A DNA stretch of 64,000 nucleotides from Alphaproteobacteria bacterium (GTDB lineage Bacteria > Pseudomonadota > Alphaproteobacteria > Micropepsales > Micropepsaceae): contig JADZAI010000034.1 in assembly GCA_020852655.1 (NCBI GenBank), positions 1 to 64,000 on the forward strand. The letters run 5' to 3'. A program made the translations under genes and the position numbers. Below the pieces are notes generated by a model, which was given only the letters and a program-made list of their open reading frames with translations, ran no database searches and was not told where the DNA came from. Shown in pieces: positions 51,311 to 59,155 of the stretch (position 1 is the first letter of the stretch; every line of letters begins with the position of its first letter).

Positions 51311-52117
51311 ATGTCCGAAGCTGCTGCCGTGAAGCCCCCGCCCAAGACGACCGGGCCGACTGTCGAGACTGTGCTTGAAGTAAGGCACTGGACGGACAGG
51401 CTTTTTTCCTTTCGCCTGACGCGGCCGGCGAGCTTTCGCTTCCGCTCCGGCGAATTCGTCATGATCGGTCTGATGGATGGCGGCCGGCCGCTGTTGCGCG
51501 CCTATTCCGTCGCGTCACCGAGCTGGGACGAAACGCTCGAATTCTATTCGATCAAGGTTCCCGACGGCCCGCTGACCTCGAAACTGGAGAAAATCCAGGT
51601 CGGCGACGAGGTCCTCCTGGGCCGCAAGCCTACAGGGACACTGGTGCTGGACGCGCTGACGCCGGCCAAGCGCCTCTATCTGCTCTCGACCGGCACGGGC
51701 ATCGCGCCCTTCGCCTCGGTGATCCGCGATCCCGAGACCTATGAGCGCTACGAAAAGATCATCCTCATGCATACCTGCCGGCAGGCCGCCGAGCTGGCCT
51801 ATGGCGAGCAGCTCGTGGCCTCGCTGAAGGATGATCCGCTCGTCGGCGAAATGGTCGGCGACAAGCTGGTGCACTACACCTCGGTGACCCAGGAAGCCGG
51901 ACCCCGGACCGGCCGCATCACGACCCTGATCGAGTCCGGCCAGGTGTTCCGCGAACTGGGCGTTCCGGCGCTCAATTCGGAAACGGACCGGGCGATGATC
52001 TGCGGCTCCATGCCGATGATTGCCGACTGCAAGGCGCTGCTCGAAAAGGCGGGCTTTCACGAAGGCGCGGTCAGCGAGCCCGGCCAGTTCGTGATCGAGC
52101 GCGCCTTCGTCGGCTAG
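51311..52117 (+). CDS. fpr: Ferredoxin-NADP reductase
   Basis: 268 residues from the ATG at 51311. FAD site RAYSVASPSWDETLEFYSI (about 64-82), NADP site YLLSTGTGIAPFASVIRDP (about 114-132), the C-terminal MICGSMPMIADCKALLEKAGF and a final ERAFVG typical of bacterial Fpr. Transfers electrons between NADPH and ferredoxin. Its divergence from the cysI operon suggests it supplies reduced ferredoxin to sulfite reductase, as in other alphaproteobacteria. It converges on the LysR gene with a 4-base overlap. Confidence 0.93.
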   Translation: MSEAAAVKPPPKTTGPTVETVLEVRHWTDRLFSFRLTRPASFRFRSGEFVMIGLMDGGRPLLRAYSVASPSWDETLEFYSIKVPDGPLTSKLEKIQVGDEVLLGRKPTGTLVLDALTPAKRLYLLSTGTGIAPFASVIRDPETYERYEKIILMHTCRQAAELAYGEQLVASLKDDPLVGEMVGDKLVHYTSVTQEAGPRTGRITTLIESGQVFRELGVPALNSETDRAMICGSMPMIADCKALLEKAGFHEGAVSEPGQFVIERAFVG

Positions 52118-53070
52118 ATTCCTGCGCCGGGGTCCGCTTCGGCGCCGCCCGCCTCGTCCCGGATCCAGTCCATGAAGGCCTTGAGCCCGGGCGAGAACGT
52201 GCGGCCGCGCCGCCAGACGAGCCAATAGGCGAAGTTGATCGGCGTGTCGGAATTCTCGAACGGCGTCACCAGGCGTCCGGCCGCGATATCCGCCGCCGCC
52301 AACTGGCGCTTCGCCAGGCCCACGCCCTTGCCGGCGATCGCCGCCTCGACGATCAGGCTCGACTGGTTGAAGCGCAGCCCCTTGCGCGCATGCTCGGCAT
52401 CGAGGCCCCGCGCCAGCAACCACATCGGCCAGGTCGGGCAGGACGGATCGCGGTCCGGACTGTCGTCATGCAACAGGGCGAAGCGCGACAAATCTTCCGG
52501 CTTCCTGAGCCCGTCCTTGCCCTCGATCAGCGACGGCGAGCAGATCGGTACCACGCTCTCCGACAGAAGTTGCTGCGCCTGCGCATCGGCATAGCCGCCG
52601 GCCCCGTAGCGGATCGCGAGGTCGACATCGGCCACCGCGAAGTCCACGAGCCCCATGTCGGCCGACACCCAGACCTCGACGTCGGGATGCAGGTCCTTGA
52701 ACCGCTCGAGCCGCGGCACCAGCCATTTGATGGCGAAGGACGGCGCCACCGACACCGACACGCGCTGCCCCCGCAACGGCAGCCGCATGATGCGTGCCGC
52801 ATCGGCGAGACTCGCCATCGCCGCGGCGACATGAGCCAATGCCGCTTGGCCAGCGTCGGTCAGTTCGACGCGGCGGCCGAGCCGGCGGAACAGCGGCTGG
52901 CCGGCGAATTCCTCCATCTGCTGGATATGCTGGCTGACCGCCGCCGGGCTGACGCCGAGTTCGTCGGCGGCGCGGGCAAAGCTCAGATGCCGCCCTGCCG
53001 CCTCAAAGGCCCGCAGCGCATGGAACGGCGGCAGCCGCACGGTTGTATCGTGTTCGTTGTCGGCCGCCAT
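52114..53070 (-). CDS. LysR-family transcriptional regulator (GcvA-like)
   Basis: 318 residues. N-terminal winged helix: LPPFHALRAFEAAGRHLSFARAADELGVSPAAVSQHIQQMEEFAGQPLFRR (about 12-62), closely patterned on GcvA. Then the substrate-binding domain with VSVAPSFAIKWLVPRLERF and FALLHDDSPDRDPSCPTWPMWLL. The target is unknown. It converges with the FNR gene and diverges from the 25-codon gene. Some GcvA-like regulators control glycine cleavage or beta-lactamase, but neither is adjacent here. Confidence 0.9.
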   Translation of the reverse strand: MAADNEHDTTVRLPPFHALRAFEAAGRHLSFARAADELGVSPAAVSQHIQQMEEFAGQPLFRRLGRRVELTDAGQAALAHVAAAMASLADAARIMRLPLRGQRVSVSVAPSFAIKWLVPRLERFKDLHPDVEVWVSADMGLVDFAVADVDLAIRYGAGGYADAQAQQLLSESVVPICSPSLIEGKDGLRKPEDLSRFALLHDDSPDRDPSCPTWPMWLLARGLDAEHARKGLRFNQSSLIVEAAIAGKGVGLAKRQLAAADIAAGRLVTPFENSDTPINFAYWLVWRRGRTFSPGLKAFMDWIRDEAGGAEADPGAGI

Positions 53071-53130
53071 CGCACCCCACTAGCTCTAGGCCCCTTCCCG
53101 CCCTATATTGGGGTTGTCGTCAACCAACGG

Positions 53131-53143
53131 AAGGAGGTGATCC
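53131..53143 (+). promoter_or_regulatory. Extended Shine-Dalgarno of the 25-codon gene
   Basis: AAGGAGGTGATCC matches the full 16S anti-SD tail (13 bases), much longer than the usual 4-6 base match in this window, with AGGAGG seven bases before the GTG. It implies very strong or regulated initiation. A small 5-bp stem (53112-53116 with 53121-53125) lies just upstream. Confidence 0.75.
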
Positions 53144-53144
53144 A

Positions 53145-53222
53145 GTGTCTCATTGCCTGAAAACGCGTCTTCGGACGCTTGAGATCTGGACCGTCGCTTT
53201 CGGCGAGGGTTCGCGGGCCTGA
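53145..53222 (+). CDS. 25-residue peptide gene (free-standing microgene)
   Basis: GTG start, 25 codons, TGA. The peptide reads MSHCLKTRLR, then TLEIWTVAFGEGSRA; it has one Cys, one Trp, four basic and two acidic residues, no signal peptide and no membrane segment. Codon choice is mostly G/C-ending. It has an unusually strong ribosome binding site and its own terminator, and no gene follows on the same strand until modA, so it is a monocistronic unit rather than a leader for a downstream gene. It starts 75 bases from the divergent LysR gene. Function unknown; a translated small regulatory RNA is another reading. Confidence 0.55.
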   Translation: MSHCLKTRLRTLEIWTVAFGEGSRA

Positions 53223-53270
53223 GCAAGGCCGCGCGAAGGTCTCAGGACCCGAATTCGCGGATTCGTAATG

Positions 53271-53304
53271 GAAGGCCGGCGGGCAACCGCCGGCCTTCTT
53301 CTTT
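53271..53304 (+). terminator. Rho-independent terminator of the 25-codon gene
   Basis: An 11-bp perfect stem AAGGCCGGCGG (53272-53282) and CCGCCGGCCTT (53287-53297), closed by a GCAA tetraloop, followed by CTTCTTTG. It lies 49 bases past the TGA. A further stem, 53215-53223 with 53241-53249, spans the stop codon region. Confidence 0.75.
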
Positions 53305-53322
53305 GCGCCGGCGCGTCGTGGG

Positions 53323-53529
53323 CTACTTCGCCACCATGACGTCCGACGCCTTGATCACCGCGAACGCGTCATCCCCGACCTTCAGGCCGAGATCGTCGAC
53401 GGCCTCGTTGGTGATCGACGACGTAACGATCACGCCGCCTCCGATGTCGATCCGCACATGGGCGGTCGTCTGCCCCTTCTGGACCGCGACGACCTTCCCG
53501 CGGAGCTGATTGCGGGCGCTGAGCTTCAT
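53323..53529 (-). CDS. mop: Molbindin (single TOBE/Mop domain protein)
   Basis: 68 residues from the ATG at 53527-53529, with AGGAGG upstream. MKLSARNQLRGKVVAVQKGQ and AHVRIDIGGGVIVTSSITNEAVDDLGLKVGD are the Mop/TOBE fold, which binds molybdate in oligomers. As a stand-alone protein it may store or sense molybdate. Divergent from modA, with a ModE-like site between them. The ModE gene at 56072 lacks a TOBE domain, so this protein may serve as its ligand-binding partner (inference). Confidence 0.9.
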   Translation of the reverse strand: MKLSARNQLRGKVVAVQKGQTTAHVRIDIGGGVIVTSSITNEAVDDLGLKVGDDAFAVIKASDVMVAK

Positions 53530-53618
53530 AGGTGCCTCCTTTGGTATGCGCTGACGGATTGCTTTCGCTCCGCCCCAAGTGTGGCCGCACTGCGTCTTGA
53601 CCGGTCCCGACATCGACG

Positions 53619-53642
53619 CGTTATATTCAGTGGAATACGACG
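53619..53642. promoter_or_regulatory. Candidate ModE box upstream of modA
   Basis: CGTTATAT at 53619-53626, an exact match to the left half-site of E. coli ModE operators, an 8-base spacer, and ATACGACG at 53635-53642, a partial right half-site. It is 17 bases before the modA start, in the mop/modA divergent region. A ModE-type protein gene is 2.4 kb away. Confidence 0.5.
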
Positions 53643-53658
53643 AGTGGGGCTGTTCTGC

Positions 53659-54438
53659 ATGGGTATCTGGACAAAATGGGGCGCAGCGCTCGCTGCGGCT
53701 GCGCTACTTGCGTTTACTCCGGCGACAGCGACAAACGACAAGCTGACCGTATACGCTGCCGCCTCGCTGAAGGAGTCCATGGACGAACTGGGCAAGGCCT
53801 ACGAGGCCAAGACGGGCGTCGCCATCGTCTCCTCCCTTGCTGCTTCATCCGCCCTCGCCCGCCAGATCGAGAACGGTGCCGAAGCGGATGTCTTCATCTC
53901 CGCCGATACGGAGTGGATGGACTACCTCGCCGACCGCGGCCTCATTGTGCCTGAAACCCGCGCCAATGTCGTCGGAAACCACCTCGTTCTCATCGCTCCG
54001 AAAGGCGCGGCGCCGGCGCTGAAGATCACGCCCAACTTCGCGCTCGTCGCAGCGCTGAACGGCGGCCGCCTGAGCGTCGGCGACCCCGACGCCGTCCCCG
54101 CCGGCAAATACGCCCGCCAATCGCTGACGACCCTTGGCGTCTGGGGCCAGGTCGCCGATCACCTGCTCCGGGCCGACAATGTCCGCGTCGCGCTTGCCTA
54201 TGTGTCGCTGGGCGAGGCGCCGCTCGGCATCGTCTATGCCACGGACGCAATGGCCGAGCCCAAGGTGGAAGTCGTCGACACCTTCCCGGACGACACGCAT
54301 CTGCCGATCGTCTATCCGGCTGCGGCCGTGAAGGGCGGCGCACCGGGCGCCGCCACCTTCGTCGGGTGGCTTCAGACCCCTGAGGCCGGCGCGATCTTCG
54401 CCCGGCGCGGATTTACGGTCCTGGGGGCGCCGCAATGA
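53659..54438 (+). CDS. modA: Molybdate ABC transporter periplasmic binding protein ModA
   Basis: 259 residues. Signal peptide (MGIWTKWGAALAAAALLAFT, cut near TATA), then KLTVYAAASLKESMDELGKAYEAKTG, SSLAASSALARQIENGAEADVFISAD and SVGDPDAVPAGKYARQSL, the standard ModA/oxyanion-binding signature. It captures molybdate or tungstate in the periplasm. No modB or modC follows: the next gene, overlapping by 4 bases, is a porin. Either the ABC core is elsewhere in the genome or the pair has another use. Confidence 0.92.
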   Translation: MGIWTKWGAALAAAALLAFTPATATNDKLTVYAAASLKESMDELGKAYEAKTGVAIVSSLAASSALARQIENGAEADVFISADTEWMDYLADRGLIVPETRANVVGNHLVLIAPKGAAPALKITPNFALVAALNGGRLSVGDPDAVPAGKYARQSLTTLGVWGQVADHLLRADNVRVALAYVSLGEAPLGIVYATDAMAEPKVEVVDTFPDDTHLPIVYPAAAVKGGAPGAATFVGWLQTPEAGAIFARRGFTVLGAPQ

Positions 54439-56075
54439 GAGCAATAGCCCGCACCTTGCTGGCGACTGCCAGCGCGCTGGCGCTGACCGGCGTCGCTGCC
54501 GCCGCGAGCAACGAGGAAATCCTCCAGCGCCTCGATGCGATGCAACGGACGATCGAAGCCCAGCAGGCGCAGATCGAAGCGCAGCGTGCCGAAATCGACT
54601 CGCTGAAAAAGCGCACCCAGAAGCGCGGCGCCGGGCCGCAATCCGCCGCTGACGCCGGCGTGCCGCCGCCCGCTCCGTTCGAGTCGCGCGTCGCCGCCCT
54701 GGAGGCGGAAGCCAAGCGGGCCCGCATCGTCGCCAAGGAGCAACCCTCCGTCAGCCTCGTGAACGGACGGCCCACCATTCAATCGTCCGACGGCCGCTTC
54801 TCGGCGACCATCCGCGGCCGACTCCAGTTCGACCTCGCCTCCTACGACCAGGACAGTGCCGGATCGCAGGCGACCGACTTCCGCCGCGGTTCTGTCGGCA
54901 CCACCGCCAACCGCGAAATCGTCTCCGCCCGCGACCTCTCCGACGGCGGCAATTTCCGCCGCGCCCAGATCGGCGTCGAGGGCAAGCTCGCCAAGGACTT
55001 CGGCTACCGCGTCGTGCTCGAGATGGGCGGCAGCGGCACCGAGGGCCCCTCGCGGCTGAACGAAGGCTGGATCAGCTACACCGGTCTTGCGCCGTTCACC
55101 TTCCAGGTCGGCGCCTTCTCGCCGCCCGCCAATCTGGACGACGCGACGAGCTCGGACGACACGATGTTCATCGAACGCGCGTCCCCGGCCGAGTTGTCCC
55201 GTGCGCTCGCCGGCGCCGACGGCCGCTACGCGGTCGGCGCCCGCGCCAATGGCGAGCGCTGGTTCGCCGCCCTGCACCTGACCGGCGGCACCTTCGGCGA
55301 CGCCGAGACCTTCGACGAACAGCGCGCCGTCATCGCGCGGGTCGCCGGACTCGCGGCCACCGGCAGCGACTACAATCTGCATGTCGGCGCGAACCTCTCC
55401 TACGTCTTCAAGCCCGCCGATCAGGGACCGGACGTCACGGCGCGCAGCCCCGTGCGCCTGCGTGACCGGCCCGAGCTTCGTGTCGACTCCACGCGCCTCA
55501 TCGACACCGGCAGCATCAACGCTGACAGCGTCTATGCCGCCGGCGCAGAACTTGCCGGCAACTGGAAGAACCTGAACTTCCAGGCCGAGTATTTCTGGTA
55601 CGGGGTAAACCGGCGCGACTCGACACTCAGCGATCCACGCTTCCAGGGCTGGTACGCGGAAGGTTCGTGGATCGTCACCGGCGAGCAGAAGCGCTATTCG
55701 ATGGCGAACGCGTCTTATGCGATGCCGCGACCGGCGGCGACCTTCCAGGGCTCGTCAGGCATCGGTGCGGTGGAACTGGCCGTGCGCTACAGCCACACGG
55801 ATCTCAACTACCGCGAAGGCGCCGCGGGCACGCTCGGCGCAGCTGACAGCATTCGCGGCGGCGAGCAGGACATCTGGACCCTCGGCGCCAACTGGTACTG
55901 GAACCAGAACCTGCGCTTCACGCTCGGCTACCAGTTCGTCGATGTGGACCGCCTCAACCCGGCGCGCGTCGGCGACCTGACGCCCTTCGGCCCCTCGCCC
56001 GCCACGCCGCCGGTGGGTGCGGAGATCGGCCAGAGCTACCGGGTACTCTCGCTGCGCTCGCAGGTGTCGTTCTAG
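54435..56075 (+). CDS. OprO/OprP-family anion-selective outer-membrane porin
   Basis: 546 residues. Signal peptide 1-23 (MRAIARTLLATASALALTGV...), an N-terminal coiled coil at about 25-60 (ILQRLDAMQRTIEAQQAQIEAQ), then a long beta-barrel from about 115 ending in VSF with terminal phenylalanine. FQAEYFWYGVNRR, GWYAEGSWIVTGEQKRYS and TLGYQFVDVDRLNP match the OprP porins, which use arginine/lysine ladders for phosphate or pyrophosphate. Coupled to modA by an ATGA overlap, so a molybdate/tungstate or other oxyanion role is suggested. Confidence 0.85.
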   Translation: MRAIARTLLATASALALTGVAAAASNEEILQRLDAMQRTIEAQQAQIEAQRAEIDSLKKRTQKRGAGPQSAADAGVPPPAPFESRVAALEAEAKRARIVAKEQPSVSLVNGRPTIQSSDGRFSATIRGRLQFDLASYDQDSAGSQATDFRRGSVGTTANREIVSARDLSDGGNFRRAQIGVEGKLAKDFGYRVVLEMGGSGTEGPSRLNEGWISYTGLAPFTFQVGAFSPPANLDDATSSDDTMFIERASPAELSRALAGADGRYAVGARANGERWFAALHLTGGTFGDAETFDEQRAVIARVAGLAATGSDYNLHVGANLSYVFKPADQGPDVTARSPVRLRDRPELRVDSTRLIDTGSINADSVYAAGAELAGNWKNLNFQAEYFWYGVNRRDSTLSDPRFQGWYAEGSWIVTGEQKRYSMANASYAMPRPAATFQGSSGIGAVELAVRYSHTDLNYREGAAGTLGAADSIRGGEQDIWTLGANWYWNQNLRFTLGYQFVDVDRLNPARVGDLTPFGPSPATPPVGAEIGQSYRVLSLRSQVSF

Positions 56076-56434
56076 GTCTTGGCGAGCTTCGCCAGCGCCT
56101 CGAGGCTGGCCCGCGCCCCGTTTGCCGCCTCGCGCTCGATCTCGCGATAGGCGGCGACGACGGCCTTGCCGGTTTTCGTGAGGCGTGCGCCGCCGCCCTC
56201 GGCACCGCCGATCGCCGTCTCAACCACCGGCTTGCCGACAAGTTCTTCCGTCGCTTTGACGAGCAGCCAGGCGCGGCGATAGCTCATCTTCATCGCCGCC
56301 GCTGCCTTCGCGATCGAGCCCTGCGCCGCAATGCCTTCCAGCAGCGCGACCTTGCCCGGCCCAAGCTTGCCGTCCTTGCCGATCATCACGCGGATGAAAA
56401 GGCGCGGATGCTGGTCGGGCGCCGGGCGCGTCAC
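56072..56434 (-). CDS. modE: ModE-type winged-helix regulator lacking the TOBE domain
   Basis: 120 residues. GKVALLEGIAAQGSIAKAAAAMKMSYRRAWLLVKATEELVGKPVVETAIGGAEGGGARLT (about 26-86) is the N-terminal ModE winged helix with its long S-Y-R-R-A-W recognition helix. E. coli ModE (262 residues) carries two TOBE domains after it; here there are none. Should dimerise and repress at CGTTATAT-type sites such as that before modA. Overlaps the porin stop and the crotonase start. Confidence 0.88.
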   Translation of the reverse strand: MTRPAPDQHPRLFIRVMIGKDGKLGPGKVALLEGIAAQGSIAKAAAAMKMSYRRAWLLVKATEELVGKPVVETAIGGAEGGGARLTKTGKAVVAAYREIEREAANGARASLEALAKLAKT

Positions 56435-57207
56435 GACCGTGCGCGGTTCAGGAACGTGGCGATCGCGGCCTTATGCTCGGCCGAGTCGGCGCACTCCTCG
56501 AAGGCCGCAGTCTCGCGGATATGCACGACCTCCATATCCGGCTCGGCATAGTTCTGCGTGAAGAGCTGCTTGGTGTGCCGCAGCGCCAGCGCCGAGTGCG
56601 GCGCGAACGAGTTCGCGATCTCCATCGCCCGCTCCATTAGCCGGTCCGGCGGAACGACGTCTTCCACCATGTTATACGAGCGCGCTTCGGCCGCGCTGAA
56701 TGTGCGTCCCGACAGGCACAGCTCGCTCGCCCGCCCGAAGCCGACGCGCGCCGCCAGCAATTGCGTCGAACCGAGTTCGGGCACCACGCCGAGCCGCACG
56801 AACGGCATCGCGAACTTCGCGGCCTCGCTTGCGACGATGGTGTCGCAGCACAGCAGCATCGTGCAGCCCATGCCGATCGCGACGCCGTTGACCGCCGCCA
56901 CCATCGGCTTGGAACGGCGCACGAGCAGAATCCAGTCCGTGTCCTCGGTCCTGTCGACCGGCCCGGTCACGTCCCGCTGCTTGCTCTCGTTCTCGAGCGT
57001 GTCGCGGATGTCGGCGCCCGCACAGAACCCACGCCCGCTGCCTGTGAGGACGATCGCGCCGATGCTCCTGTCGGCATTGGCTTCGTTGATGGCATGCGCC
57101 TTCTCGCGGCCCATCGCGCGCGTCCACGCATTGAGCCGGTCCGGCCGGTTCATCGTGATGATGCGGACCGCGCCGCGCGTCTCGGTGAGGATATGCTGAT
57201 AGCTCAC
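56431..57207 (-). CDS. Crotonase family protein, isomerase-like
   Basis: 258 residues. SGRGFCAGADIRDTL (about 57-71) and AVNGVAIGMGCTMLLCCDTIVAS (about 103-125) form the oxyanion hole. The first hydratase catalytic Glu is replaced by Thr (GCTML) and the second by Phe, while VVPELGSTQLL places a Glu where enoyl-CoA isomerases have theirs. It is therefore more likely a delta3,delta2-enoyl-CoA isomerase or a related enzyme than a hydratase. Overlaps modE by 4 bases, but a functional link is doubtful. Confidence 0.85.
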   Translation of the reverse strand: MSYQHILTETRGAVRIITMNRPDRLNAWTRAMGREKAHAINEANADRSIGAIVLTGSGRGFCAGADIRDTLENESKQRDVTGPVDRTEDTDWILLVRRSKPMVAAVNGVAIGMGCTMLLCCDTIVASEAAKFAMPFVRLGVVPELGSTQLLAARVGFGRASELCLSGRTFSAAEARSYNMVEDVVPPDRLMERAMEIANSFAPHSALALRHTKQLFTQNYAEPDMEVVHIRETAAFEECADSAEHKAAIATFLNRARS

Positions 57208-57238
57208 GGCGCCTCCGATGGCCGGTGATGGAGAAGGC

Positions 57239-57589
57239 TCAAAGCAGGTCTTTCACCAGCTCCGCCGGACGGCACGCGCGCGCGCCTTTCGGCGTCTCGA
57301 CGATCGGCCGGTTGAGCAGGACGGGGTTGGTCGCAATCGCATCCAGGATATCGCCGTCCGGCGTGCCCGGATGCACGAGGCCGAGCTCCTGCGCCAGCGG
57401 CTCCTTGGTCCGGAGCATGTCGTGCGCCGGCATGCGCATCGCGATCCGCGCGAGCGCGGACCGTGTCACGGGATACGTCATATACTCGACGATTTCGGGC
57501 TCGAAACCCGCCTCACGGATCAGGGCGAGCACGCTGCGCGACGTGCCGCACTTGGGGTTGTGATATAGCGTGATGTGCGACGCAGCCAC
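57239..57589 (-). CDS. arsC: Arsenate reductase (ArsC, glutaredoxin-dependent type)
   Basis: 116 residues from the GTG at 57587-57589, with GAGGGA upstream and 8 bases after the stop of the dienelactone hydrolase gene. YHNPKCGTSRSVLALIREAG (about 8-27) contains the catalytic Cys of the R773-type ArsC. NRPIVETPKGARACRPAE supplies the substrate arginines. Reduces arsenate to arsenite with glutathione/glutaredoxin. No arsR, arsB or acr3 nearby, so it may be a Spx/ArsC-like protein with another function. Confidence 0.86.
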   Translation of the reverse strand: MAASHITLYHNPKCGTSRSVLALIREAGFEPEIVEYMTYPVTRSALARIAMRMPAHDMLRTKEPLAQELGLVHPGTPDGDILDAIATNPVLLNRPIVETPKGARACRPAELVKDLL

Positions 57590-57597
57590 GGCGTCCC

Positions 57598-58308
57598 TCA
57601 GAACACTTCCTGGAAAAGATCGAGCATCGCCCGCCACGAGCGCTTCTCTGTCTTCGCGTCGTAGACGATGCCCGGCATGTTGAGATTCGCCGCTGCCGGG
57701 TTGGTAAAGCTGTGCGCCGCACCGCCGTAGAGCATCATCTGCCAGTCGGCCTTCGCCTCGGTCATTTCCTTCTCGAAGTCGGCGCGCTGCTGAGGCGGGA
57801 TGATGGGATCGTCGACGCCGATCAGCGCCAGCACCTTCGCCCTGACGGCTCCCGCCTTGGCCGGCGCGGTTGTGGCGAGGCCGGCGTGGAAGCCCACGGC
57901 CGCCTTGATGTCGATGCCGGCGCGCGCGAGCTGGAACGACATCGTCCCGCCGAAGCAGAATCCGATCGAGGCGCTCCGCGAAGCATCGGCCTCGGGCTGC
58001 GCGAGGAGCTGGTCCAGCCCCGCCTTGCCCAGCGCGACGATGCGGTCGGGCGAACCCATCAGCTCGCCGAAGCGAGCCATCATCGCGTCGCGATCCGTCA
58101 GCGGCTTGCCGCCGCCATGATAATCGAGCGCAAATGCGGCATAGCCGAGGTCCGCCAATTTCCGGGCATAGCCGCGCGCATGATCGTCGAGGCCGGGGCC
58201 TTCATGGCACACGAGCACGGCCGGCCGCTTTCCGCCCCCGTCACCCACCACATAGGTGCCGATCATGTCGCGCCCGTCGGCGCTGTATGCGATGTGCCGT
58301 TCGATCAT
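57598..58308 (-). CDS. Dienelactone hydrolase family protein
   Basis: 236 residues. The nucleophile is the Cys of SIGFCFGGTMSFQLARAG (about 113-130); the Asp is near LIGVDDPIIPP and the His is in YGGAAHSFTNPAA. VLVCHEGPGLDDHARGYARKLADLGY starts the alpha/beta-hydrolase fold. A cytoplasmic esterase or lactonase; real substrates of such homologues are mostly unknown. Co-oriented with arsC. Confidence 0.9.
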   Translation of the reverse strand: MIERHIAYSADGRDMIGTYVVGDGGGKRPAVLVCHEGPGLDDHARGYARKLADLGYAAFALDYHGGGKPLTDRDAMMARFGELMGSPDRIVALGKAGLDQLLAQPEADASRSASIGFCFGGTMSFQLARAGIDIKAAVGFHAGLATTAPAKAGAVRAKVLALIGVDDPIIPPQQRADFEKEMTEAKADWQMMLYGGAAHSFTNPAAANLNMPGIVYDAKTEKRSWRAMLDLFQEVF

Positions 58309-58361
58309 TGACTTTGCCTCCCTTGCTCGAATTGTAGCGGCAACAAAGCAGGAAGGGCGAG

Positions 58362-59102
58362 ATGAAAGACGAATATTTTGACCTGAGCGGCAAGATCGCG
58401 CTGATCACCGGCGGCAGCCGCGGCCTCGGCTACCAGATGGCGAAGGCCTTCGCCGAACGCGGCGCCGACATCATCGTGGCGAGCCGCAAGCTGGACGCCT
58501 GCGAAGAGGTCGCCGCGGAGATTCGCAAGCTCGGCCGCAAGGCGCTCGCGGTCTCAGTGAACATGTCGCACTGGGACCAGGCCGAGAAGCTGGTCAACAC
58601 GGTCTATCGCGAATGGGGCCGCGTCGACATCCTCGTCAACAACGCCGGCATGAGCCCGCGCATCCCCAGCCACGAGGTGACTGAGGAATGGTACAACAAG
58701 ATCATGGACCTGAACTTCAAGGGTCCCTTCCGCCTGGGCGCGCTGGTCGCCAAGCGCATGTATGACGGCGACGGCGGCGTGATCATCAACGTCTCGTCAT
58801 CCGGCGCACTGCATCCGCTCCCCGCGGTCGTGCCCTACTCGGGCGCGAAGGCCGCGATGAATGCGATGACGGTTTCCTTCGCGCACGAATACGGACCGAA
58901 AGTGCGCGTGAACACCATCTCGCCCGGTCCGTTCCTCACCGACATCGCGAAGGCGTGGACGGAAGAAGCGCGCGAAAAGTCGAACAACGCCCTCGGCCGC
59001 CCGGGCCGTCCGGAAGAGATCATCACCGCGGCGCTGTTCCTCGCGAGCCCGTCGTCGAGCTTCACCACCGGCGCCATCATCCGCGTCGACGGCGGCATGT
59101 AG
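58362..59102 (+). CDS. Short-chain dehydrogenase/reductase
   Basis: 246 residues. NAD(P) loop TGGSRGLGYQMAKAFAERGADI (about 16-37), NNAGMSPRIPS, catalytic Ser in VSSSGALHPLPAVVPYSGAKAAM, with Tyr and Lys in Y-S-G-A-K, and a terminal TGAIIRVDGGM. Complete SDR of the FabG/3-ketoacyl reductase type. AGGAAGGG before the ATG. Diverges from the dienelactone hydrolase; alcohol or 3-hydroxyacyl substrates are plausible, given nearby crotonases. Confidence 0.93.
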   Translation: MKDEYFDLSGKIALITGGSRGLGYQMAKAFAERGADIIVASRKLDACEEVAAEIRKLGRKALAVSVNMSHWDQAEKLVNTVYREWGRVDILVNNAGMSPRIPSHEVTEEWYNKIMDLNFKGPFRLGALVAKRMYDGDGGVIINVSSSGALHPLPAVVPYSGAKAAMNAMTVSFAHEYGPKVRVNTISPGPFLTDIAKAWTEEAREKSNNALGRPGRPEEIITAALFLASPSSSFTTGAIIRVDGGM

Positions 59103-59111
59103 CTCCGGTCC

Positions 59112-59142
59112 GGTGACCCGAGAGGTTTGCTCTTGGGTCACC
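59112..59142. terminator. Hairpin between converging SDR and autotransporter genes
   Basis: GGTGACCCGAGAG (59112-59124) and CTCTTGGGTCACC (59130-59142) form a 13-bp stem with one G-U pair and a 5-base loop, 10 bases after the SDR stop and 14 bases before the end of the autotransporter gene. No strong T-tract. Confidence 0.55.
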
Positions 59143-59155
59143 GCCGGCAGCGGCG

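Noticed and set aside
53131..53143. Stretch AAGGAGGTGATCC considered as part of a 16S rRNA end on the opposite strand
   Set aside because: Only this 13-base tail matches; no helix 45 or other rRNA sequence precedes it. It is better explained as a strong ribosome binding site.
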